Shown piece after piece: positions 55,959 through 64,000 of a DNA stretch of 64,000 bases (position 1 is the first letter of the stretch; every line of letters begins with the position of its first letter). Position numbers and translations under genes: made by a program. Source of the DNA: Rhynchopus sp. YZ270_cl-10 (taxonomy: Eukaryota > Euglenozoa > Diplonemea > Diplonemida > Diplonemidae); the NCBI GenBank assembly GCA_964035575.1, contig OZ037850.1, positions 764,501 to 828,500 on the forward strand, written 5' to 3'. The notes under the pieces are model-generated. The model did not search any database, was not told the DNA's origin, and saw nothing but the letters and a program-made list of their open reading frames with translations.

Positions 55959-57275
55959 ATGGGAGGAACGTGCAGTGTGTGCTGCAGGAGGGATAGGGGG
56001 ATAGGGGATGCTTGCGACCACATCGAGGTGGGCGAGATGGAGGAGCTTGACGAGCATGCGCTCCAGGGGATGAGCAGGCATTCTAGTGTCAAGAGTGGGA
56101 GGGGCACGTCCGAGTGGACACAGCACCACCAGCTACCGCATGCACATACACACAACGCGTCTCTGCCGACACAGCCGTGTGCCAAAGCGACGCCCCTAGC
56201 GCGCCCGTCGCGTCCACAAAGCATCATCCGCAACAAAGAAGCGCAGCAGCAGCTGCAGTCCGCCCTCCTCGACAACTACAACCAAACCCCAGTGATCTCG
56301 CACCAACACGACGACGTCGAGTTTGAGTCGTGCATCTCGTTGCAAAGCTTCTCCACCACAACAGGCCTGCTCCAAGATGACCACCACCGCCAGACCTTCC
56401 CCCCGCCGTCACCTCCCGCACAGCCAACGTGCATCGAGACGCCTGCAGCAAAGCCCGCACCCACACCACTCTTCGGGCAGCTCCCCTCCGGCTTTGCCTC
56501 CTTCGACACAAAGAAGAAGTGCAAATCAAAGCTCCTCACACAGTGGCGCTACCTCGACAGCGAGGAAAACATGCAGCACCTCCGCGAGGGCGGCTCGCTC
56601 TACAACTTCATCTGTGCGACAGGTGACCAGCTTCCCTCAGACGCAAAGGAGATGATGTCTACGTTTATCAGCTCCAGTTGCTTTGCAGACGGAAAGCAAA
56701 GGACCGAAATCGACATGACCTGCCCCGAGGAGTTGAAGAACCATGTCTTCATCTTCAACAAGGCGTTTTACTGCATGCCGGCACCGATCAAGATACAGCG
56801 GTTGACACCAGAGGTTCTGTCGACTGTTGTGTATCAACGGTCGTGCCAGCCACGCAACCCGAAGATCTGGAATGATGTGACGGATAAGAACACCTTCCGC
56901 TTTACGAAGTCGATTATCCCTTTCATTTACTCTATCACTGTGCAGTTTAAGGTGTCAGAGGTGCCGAGGGAGGTTTGGCCGGAATATTCGGAGATGTTGT
57001 TTGAGGGGTACGAGATACACAATGCGCTGCTCTTGGAGCGCACGAAGCGTGATGTCAACTACAAGGACAGCACCAAGACTGTCAAGAGTCTTCTCCTCTT
57101 CCACATCCCTGCCTGCGGGGAGGGTGCCCTCGTTGCCAGCATCACCGCCATCGGGAACACATCCCTCCCTAAGATCGTTGCCGGTGTTGTCGACACCTTC
57201 GGCTCCTCTGGTGCAGTGGAGGTCTCCGAAACAGCAGATCTCACCCGCAAGCACCTTCTTAAGACAATGGTTTAA
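55959..57275 (+). CDS. Putatively dually acylated protein with unknown C-terminal domain
   Basis: 438 residues. The N-terminus MGGTCSVCC has Gly2 plus Cys5/8/9, the typical N-myristoylation plus palmitoylation signal that targets proteins to the plasma or flagellar membrane. Residues about 10-165 are low complexity (His-, Gln-, Pro- and Thr-rich). A folded region (about 185-435) follows, with mixed strands and helices, including FDTKKKCKSKLLTQWRYLDS, HVFIFNKAFYCMPAPIKI, ITVQFKVSEVP and SLLLFHIPACGEGALVASITAIGN. Its size and pattern vaguely resemble START-type lipid-binding folds, but I cannot assign it. Membrane association is well supported by the N-terminal motif; function is unknown. Confidence 0.72.
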   Translation: MGGTCSVCCRRDRGIGDACDHIEVGEMEELDEHALQGMSRHSSVKSGRGTSEWTQHHQLPHAHTHNASLPTQPCAKATPLARPSRPQSIIRNKEAQQQLQSALLDNYNQTPVISHQHDDVEFESCISLQSFSTTTGLLQDDHHRQTFPPPSPPAQPTCIETPAAKPAPTPLFGQLPSGFASFDTKKKCKSKLLTQWRYLDSEENMQHLREGGSLYNFICATGDQLPSDAKEMMSTFISSSCFADGKQRTEIDMTCPEELKNHVFIFNKAFYCMPAPIKIQRLTPEVLSTVVYQRSCQPRNPKIWNDVTDKNTFRFTKSIIPFIYSITVQFKVSEVPREVWPEYSEMLFEGYEIHNALLLERTKRDVNYKDSTKTVKSLLLFHIPACGEGALVASITAIGNTSLPKIVAGVVDTFGSSGAVEVSETADLTRKHLLKTMV

Positions 57276-59066
57276 GTTTTTTTCTTCTCTGCAAAATCAA
57301 CCGAGCAACGAAAGCCGACCTCAAAAGGGTAAGCAAGAAGGGGTGTGTTTGACAACTAATGTAGAGTGGGCAACGTCTGAACGAACTATAGCCCACTGGG
57401 GGGTATATGTCTGTGGTGCATTCGCATTGCGGCGGGTTGTGCCACACAGCCTTGTGTGGTTCTGATTATTAGGGGATGGGGGGTAGGGGGCAGGGGTAGG
57501 GCGAGATGATGTGGGTTGAGAGAGCGAGGGTGCATCGTTGAAGAGCATCCTAGCCTTTTACCTGACCGAGGTTTTTTTGGTGATGTCGATTTTTTTAAAA
57601 ATGCCTCGAAGGGTTGCTTCAGGGGATAGACGGTGTCCAATCCTACGGCAGTATAAAGACTTCGGCCAACATTGGGTGCAGGACCTAGCTTCACCGAGGT
57701 GGGGATTAAGGCGATTTTTTTTTGTCGAATAACAAAATGTTGTGGCAAAACAACTCAAATACCATAGAAAGCGTGTGGGGCAGTTTCCCATCCGTTTGTC
57801 CCTCCCTTTCCCGCAGGCAATTCATCGGAGTTGTTTCCCACCCCAAATTTTCACTGCTTCTGCCGGTTTCCGCCCTGTGTGGGTAAAATTTGTCCCCCCG
57901 TTTCCATTTTTCAGTATTATTAACCATAATACAGTAAAGGTGTAGGAGGCTGAGGATCGTCTCACCCAAACCTTTTTCTCTTTTGTCTCACAGTCAATTG
58001 TAGTTGAATCTCTCGGCTTGGTTTGTCTGCATTCGTTGAGGTGTTTGCACTTCACAACATTAGGTGACTAAGCAGAGCCTTAGGTTCATCTTACAAACGT
58101 TTCTTTTTTTAAAAACACCGAGGACTCTCCGTCCCAATGGGAGTAGTGGGAGCGCCATTCTGTCGTTGATGTACCTGTACATAAGAAAACGTCTCCAATA
58201 CGTCCTCAAACCGTCGTGTTCGAAGACGTAGCAAGCCCTAACCAGAGATGATTTATCATTGTGCTAAGTCCCCTCACTGCTTTGTCCCCATCAAAATCTG
58301 ACCTAATAAAGGGGGGTTTTTTTTTGTCCTACACTGGTCATGCATAATTTGCAAAAAAAAAATTTTTGGTGTTTTTATTTGACGTTTAAGCCCTGGTGCA
58401 TTCATCTTGCAGCCCTCTTGTTGAAGTGAAAATGAAGTGAAGTGCCTACTGCAAAAGACGTTTGCTCTTCAAACCTCGCTTTTCCCCCTTTTTTCATGCG
58501 TGCACGCGAGACAGTTTGTCTTCATTTGTTTGTCTCCCCCAAGAAGTGTGTGCGCAGTGAGGCGTATTCATTTGCAAGATTTGTTTATTGTGTCTGCAGA
58601 GGTGTTCGCTTTCAACTTCGCTTTCTTTTTGCTCTCTCTGAGGCAAGAGCACTGCTCATTTCTTTGCGAGGCTTTAAGAAGTGGGTTCTGATTAAGCATG
58701 GTACAATGGTGGCTTACCACAGCAGGGTGACCCACCACGTACAATGTGTCGTATAAGGCAAACACCCCTGTCGCAGGAGGGCTCTGTATTTCAAGTCACA
58801 TTTTGAAGATAGTTTAGCCAGGTATTTATAGCGGATTAGGGGATTTAGGATTTCGGGGGGAAAAGAAAAATTCCTTGTTTTTCCTACAGCAATTTCAGGT
58901 GCATTCTACACCCCCGAGAGTTGCGCCTGTGGGATGCGATCGATCAACGCGATCAAATGAAGACTAGAAAAACGAAAAACAATTCAGCCCAGTCCAGGAC
59001 TGCACCTTTTTGCCATTTGTACTCAGGTTGCTACGTGCCGTGAAGGCGATTGTGTGATAATCCAGA

Positions 59067-59250
59067 AAGTATTCCGTCAAGGATGTCCTTGCTGACACAT
59101 GCCAAAGCGGCCGCCACGTGGGTGTGGACTGTTGATTGGAGGTTCATCATTGTACTAGCCCAGGGAGGGTTCCTGGCTAACGGTGAGGTCTCTTCCAATC
59201 TGTGCCCCAGTTTCCTAGGGGGTCCTCATGGCTCCAGCAGGTCCCTCCAC
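59067..59250 (+). repeat. Duplicated segment, copy 2
   Basis: Matches 53281-53470 in the same orientation: GACACATGCCAAAGCGGCCG, ACGTGGGTGTGGACTG, AGCCCAGGGAGGG, GGTGAGGTCTCTTCCA, TTCCTAGGGGGTCCTCATGG. Diverges at both ends. Confidence 0.8.
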
Positions 59251-59389
59251 ACATGCAGTGTGCCTGCCCAGCACCCAGGGCAGCATTCCAGCACCTTTCG
59301 CCCTTAGGTAGGCACTCATGAGAGATTTGGTAGAGCGATTTCTCTATCATTTTTATTTTGCTCCGCCAAAAAATAGAGTTACGAATGTC

Positions 59390-59630
59390 TTCGCCCTTGC
59401 AATTTTCAGCCGAAAAATGCAACTTGACCAAAGCTGCTCTCGGACACACCTGTGGGTGATGCAACGTGCGACTATTCGCGAACGGGCAGTTGTACCTCAG
59501 GATATTCACGTAGTGGAAGTAAAGCTCAGAAAACCCGAAAAAGGTCAAAAAAAACCCCCCCGAAAAAACGAGAACATATTCCCATAATTTTGCTGTTTTT
59601 TCCGAGAACAAAGATCTATCCTGGAACACA
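59390..59630 (-). repeat. Inverted copy of the 26.9 kb repeat
   Basis: Reverse complements of blocks from 26925-27260, including the GCTGTTTTTTCCGAGAACAA stretch and the AAATGCAACTTGACCAAAGC stretch, in reversed order as expected for an inverted copy. Confidence 0.6.
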
Positions 59631-60711
59631 GCCCAAAAATTGCAGGCAAAAAAAAAACAGGGAATTCTTCAGATTTAGATTTCGGAATTTGGCCAAAAAG
59701 GGTTGGATTTAAAGAAATGCTTGATGTTAGCTAGATGTGCATGAGAGGCACAGTCGTTATGTTTTTTTTGTTTTTTGTTTTTGGGTGACATTTTGAGAAC
59801 TCTGTTGATTGTTGATACCAATACAGTGCTTTGGGTGCAGGAAAAAAAAATAGAAATCATTGAAATGTGAATATCTAGGTGATCATGCTATCCCGCACCT
59901 TAGCTAAGTTAACGCAAAAAAAAAAAAAAAATGTCTAATACATGCCAGGGCATATCCTAAGTCTGTACCCGGTACCCGCGGGTTTTTGAAAAAAAGTGCG
60001 CCCCTTTTTTTTGCACGGCTATAAGGTCCCACGTTGCCCCCTTTTTTTGCACGAGGGGTCTAGGGGGTCTAAGGGGAAACCTACTTGACAAAAGTGCCCG
60101 TAAAAAAAATATTTGGAAAGATCTGGTGCGAAACAGTCCAAAAACACCATTTTCGGTGGGAAAAAATTCACCCCCTATGGGGTGGCCCGTGGTCGCAGTG
60201 AAGTGCCGTTTTCTAGTTTTTTGTGTACCTGTGTACTGTGTACTGTATATTTGGGTTTGCTAATCCTTAACACTCGCAAACCCCTGTGTGTGGGTTTTTG
60301 CCCACAAACGGCTTTGTCGTTTTTTTGGGTGTGAAAACGTGGGTTGTGTGACAAGGCAAAGGGCACGTGTGCACGACCGTGTGTGGCCCACGCAGGGTTC
60401 TGATAACGCGCAAGCGTGTTTTCGGCGCCACATACACGGGTCTGGGCCAAAAAAACCGGGTTTTGTGTTGAAACTTGTGGTTTTTGGTGCAAAACGCCTG
60501 TTTTGCCTATAGAATCCTTAAAGAACGCACGGTTTCAAAGGCGTTTCCACGTAAACTCCCGACATGAAAATGGGAATTAAAAACAAATCTCTCAGAGATC
60601 TGATTTATTGAAGTTCTCAGAAATGGCCCAATCTTTCTAATGCCGAAAAAAATCTTACACTTTGGTGACTCTGCGAAATGTCGACAATCCAAACGATTGG
60701 TGGTCCCCGTG

Positions 60712-61014
60712 TGTACTGTGTACTGTGTACTGTGTACTGTGTACTGTGTACTGTGTACTGTGTACTGTGTACTGTGTACTGTGTACTGTGTACTGTGTAC
60801 TGTGTACTGTGTACTGTGTACTGTGTACTGTGTACTGTGTACTGTGTACTGTGTACTGTGTACTGTGTACTGTGTACTGTGTACTGTGTACTGTGTACTG
60901 TGTACTGTGTACTGTGTACTGTGTACTGTGTACTGTGTACTGTGTACTGTGTACTGTGTACTGTGTACTGTGTACTGTGTACTGTGTACTGTGTACTGTG
61001 TACTGTGTACTGTG
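60712..61014. repeat. TACTGTG 7-base tandem array
   Basis: About 43 uninterrupted copies of TACTGTG, extending from GTGTACTGTG at 60712 to GTACTGTGCGG at 61014. Since 7 is not a multiple of 3, each frame reads a 21-base, 7-codon repeat, producing long VYCVLCT-type frames that are artefacts. A two-copy stub occurs at about 60228-60245. Confidence 0.95.
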
Positions 61015-61110
61015 CGGAAATTGACCAAAAACGAGAACTTGTCCATTTCGGCAAATTGACCCCACCACTGGCCGGACGGATTCCGGAAATGCAAATGCCG
61101 ATGTTTAAAA
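61015..61110 (-). repeat. Inverted copy of the 22.4 kb unit
   Basis: Read on the minus strand, this ~90-base stretch (GGCATTTGCATTTCCGGAAT, then GTGGTGGGGTCAATTTGCCG, AAATGGACAAG) matches about 22428-22520 with few differences. Confidence 0.7.
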
Positions 61111-63284
61111 GCGCCACCAACGATGAAACCTGGAAAAAAAATCAAAAAAAAATCCGCCCCTTTTTTTTGCACCCTTTTGGCAAATTTGGCCGCTCAGACC
61201 TCATATTTAGGATATGCCCTGATACATGCACCGACAACAAGCGCTCCCTTCTCTCTTTCACCTGGTGCTTACTCACACCAGAATGAGTTTATGCCCCCTT
61301 CCATGTCCCCCCCTCTTTTTGTATCCGGAAACTTTGTAGAACTGCATGGTTGGGTCCACCCGGTGCACCGGTTACGTACCAAGGTACACTGTCAGCGGGC
61401 CTGTATTGCAAGTCAACATATTTTGTATCCGGGAAAAAAATTTTTTAAAATAATATTTTTGTTCAGTTCTGATCTGTTGCTGTATGCCCATATCACATTC
61501 TCATTTGTGTGTAAAGTGTAGTGCCTTTCCCAGGATACACTCCAGAGGAACGGTTAGCCGTTATTTTTTTTTTTTTTATAGAAGCAGAGAAAGTGATTTA
61601 CTGGAGTGAGGAAAGGGTTGAGGGTGGATTCATAACAGAGTGTTGATTGTGCGCGCGGATTTGGTACAGCTATTTGCTTCTCCGTTGAGATGCGCCCTGA
61701 AAATGAAGCGCTCCCTCCCGAAAAAGGCATCCCGCTTTTTTTGGGGAAGTGTTGAGCCAAAAAAAAAAATAAAAAGAACCCATTGTGTGTCTCCTCATCG
61801 TTCCCCTCACTCTGTGTAATTAAGTTCTCTCGTTGATTTGTTGTGTTTATCACCAATGTTTTAAGATTTTTTCACCTTCTGCGCTTTTGTTTTGTTTTGG
61901 CTCTTTGTGTGGATCCTGTGGGGGAAACAAAGTGGCCGTTTCAATGGTAGTAGTCGAAATCAAATAAACAAAAAATGTCTTGTTTTGGTCGACATTTTGC
62001 TCGTTTTTTCTGAATTTGACCCACTGGGATGAGCCGAAAAATGACTGTGTTTTCAGGCTCTTTTTTTTTGTGGCTCACAAGAGGGAAATGCAAGGTAAAA
62101 CCGGGGTAATTCCGTGTATTCGGATTTCATTGTTTTTTTTTTAGGTACACAGTCACGAAAGGGCTTTGTATTTCAAATCAACTTTTTTTTGGCCTCAAAG
62201 AGGTTTCCTCTTCACTGCCAGTTTCCGGCAGTGCGAAAAGTACAATACCCCCCGGACTACTTTTTAGCCAGTACCTACGTCAGAGGCGTTTTGCACTGTC
62301 AACTTCGCTTTTTTATTTTCCCACTTTTCCCCCCTGTATAAGGATCATAGCTGAAAGGCACCTAAACATGAGGGCTTAGTTGTCTTAAACGACGAAAAGC
62401 CTTTTGTGTTTGGTGTACTGTCAAACGTCTTTCTCTTTTTTGTCTCGCTCTCTTCCCATTCCCCCATTCCCCCTTTACGTATTTATTTGTGGGAAAATTG
62501 GAAACATGTGTAGTTGCCATCTTCACGCCATCGCCTTTTATGTTGTCGTCTACGAGAAGCAAAGACAGCCCAGTAGAGTTGTGTTGATTTTTTTTTTGTC
62601 AGTGCCTGCGTCCCAGAGGTGTTTGCACTACCAACTTCACTTTTTTTTTTTTTTTGTGACATTACATTTGACAGGTTCGTTCTTCAAGTGTTCTATTTTC
62701 CTTATGTAATGTGATTAGAAGGGCTCCTCTACCCCGTTGAGTTCTGTGGAGCAACAGAAATATATTCAAAAAAAACCCTCCCTTACTGCCTCTATGAACA
62801 TTCCCCAAAATTTAAGTGACCAATAATAACTCGTCCATTTTTCCAAAACGACCCTATAGCGTTCCCCCCTGGCCCTTTTTTAATCATTTTTTTTTTTTCC
62901 GACAAAACCATACGGCACACTGGGCTCCCCCTGTTCGCGATTCCCCCTCCCTTCAACATCCTTTCCCAATGTCCCCCCAACTTTCTCCAGCCTCTTTTTT
63001 GAGCCTCTTTGGCCTACGTTCATCTTGCCAACTCTTTTGTTCTCTCTCTCTTTTGAGGGGTTATTTTCGACCCTGTATATACTGTATAAGTTACACCCTC
63101 CTGTCTTTTTCTTCTACTCTCCACAAACCCTGCCCCACCAATTTTTTCCCCGCCCAAATTAGCGACTCAGGGGCTGTGCTCCTCTATAGCCTCTCCACAC
63201 TGCGCACGAGAGGCTTAGGGTCATCTTATAAACTATTCTTTTATTCCAAGCACGCCACAACCCCCATGCAGAAGCAGACACAAG

Positions 63285-64000
63285 ATGGCTGATATGATTC
63301 CCTATGCGCCGTCAGCCATCCCTTCAAGCAGGCCCTGCACTGCAAGGGTGCTTCCATCAAACATGCTTTTACCAGAGGTGTGGGGGAGGGGGGTCATGGA
63401 GAAGCGTGGCTTCAAAGGGAGACGGCAACGGCCGCCTACAACGCGCTCTGGTAAGAAGTACCCTAAGAGCGCGAACCCCGTGGAAAAGGATAAGGGGCCG
63501 TACGGTGAGTATCCTTGCCCGTACGACACAGAGGAGTTGATGAAGGGGTCTGCACATCCGTCTGTTATGACGATTAAGGCACCGCTTCCTTGCCCGCCGA
63601 AGTCGAAGACGCAGCTTGCATTACCCTACCACATGGCTGAGGCAACGTGTACTTCAGGATCGCCGAAGAGCCAAAACCTTAAGTTTCTTAAGCAAAGTGG
63701 GTCTACCTTAGAAACCGCATCGCCCGCTGCGCATACTGCAATACCAGAGACGAATGCAGCGTTTTTGTACAAAGCATTTGGCATGTCGAATGTGGCTTCA
63801 CCAGGGAGAACCCCGCTTATCTCAGATCTGCTCGCAAAAAGCACGCAGGCTTCCGCATTCATGCAAGACATACATAAAGCAGAGGAGAAGCGGAGCCAAG
63901 GGTTTGAGCAGGTCTTTAAAAGCTTGGAAGCGTTGTTCAATAGGCTGAAGCATAACCATAGTCTCTCTGAGTCGTGGATTGCGATTTCGAGTTGGTTGGA
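63285..64000 (+). CDS. Unknown protein, 5' part (runs off window)
   Basis: ATG 63285 follows CCCCCATGCAG (AG at 63271) by 13 bases and is open for 238 complete codons to the window end, with no stop. Visible features: a basic patch (KRGFKGRRQRPPTTRSGKKY, about 40-60), a Pro/Gly/Tyr segment (KDKGPYGEYPCPYDTEEL) and, near the end, a helical SRQ/E/K-rich region (IHKAEEKRSQGFEQVFKSLEALFNRLKHNHS). No domain is recognised. The ATG, acceptor and long open frame make it a real gene; only the 3' end is missing. Confidence 0.6.
   Translation, partial: MADMIPYAPSAIPSSRPCTARVLPSNMLLPEVWGRGVMEKRGFKGRRQRPPTTRSGKKYPKSANPVEKDKGPYGEYPCPYDTEELMKGSAHPSVMTIKAPLPCPPKSKTQLALPYHMAEATCTSGSPKSQNLKFLKQSGSTLETASPAAHTAIPETNAAFLYKAFGMSNVASPGRTPLISDLLAKSTQASAFMQDIHKAEEKRSQGFEQVFKSLEALFNRLKHNHSLSESWIAISSWL

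Larger units (their letters stand above)
57276..63284. other. Six-kilobase repeat region
   Basis: No gene supported. Contents: dispersed repeats (57947, 58062, 58555-58620, 62275, 62600), a duplicated segment (59067-59250), an inverted copy of the 26.9 kb repeat (59390-59630), and a 7-base tandem array (60712-61014). A segment at 61015-61110 is inverted relative to the 22.4 kb unit. GGCTTTGTATTTCAA-type copies occur at about 61390 (divergent) and 62160. CGAGAGGCTTAGGGTCATCT at 63208 and CCCCCATGCAG at 63271 lie just before the last gene. Confidence 0.6.

Noticed and set aside
60507..61286. Long frames on both strands across the heptamer array
   Set aside because: A 7-base tandem repeat stays open in all frames; the repeated VYCVLCT/STQYTVH peptides have no biological meaning.

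Overview
The window looks like nuclear DNA of a flagellated protist with kinetoplastid-like gene organisation, most likely a diplonemid or another euglenozoan. That placement is an inference. All 18 genes I can support lie on the + strand. Most start shortly after a pyrimidine-rich tract ending in AG, the pattern expected of a directional gene cluster processed by spliced-leader trans-splicing. Unlike trypanosomatids, several genes carry ordinary cis introns (GT-AG, donors almost all GTATG). The products are typically eukaryotic: a formin, an EF-hand/WD40 protein, a calcineurin-B-like protein, a PH protein, a RING protein, a FYVE-like finger protein and an ERV/thioredoxin fusion. No prokaryotic, organellar or viral genes were recognised.

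Layout. 1-401: 9-base tandem repeat and the first trans-splice acceptor. 402-8140: RIIa-like small protein, EF-hand/WD40 protein, calcineurin-B-like EF-hand protein. 8141-10800: low-complexity DNA with a 747-base foldback element. 10801-12543: Thr/Pro-rich membrane protein. 14248-20491: four closely spaced genes (unknown, PH, coiled-coil, formin). 20492-35630: about 15 kb with one gene (24493-25296), otherwise repeats, terminal-inverted-repeat elements and a near-perfect 1.2 kb palindrome. 35631-40964: ERV/thioredoxin fusion, RING protein, FYVE-like protein. 43858-46731: two membrane proteins. 51482-53050: an unknown soluble protein and a four-pass membrane protein. 55959-57275: a putatively myristoylated/palmitoylated protein. 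57276-63284: repeats, including a 7-base tandem array. 63285-64000: the 5' part of a further gene that runs off the window.

The proteins suggest membrane traffic, cytoskeleton and flagellum, and calcium sensing, but neighbours in such clusters need not share a pathway, and I see no multi-gene operon-like system. The most unusual content is non-coding. There are at least seven separate foldback or inverted-repeat elements. There is also a family of short T-tailed repeats, nearly all read in the same direction as the genes, and one repeat copy interrupted by a smaller inverted-repeat element whose empty site also occurs in the window.
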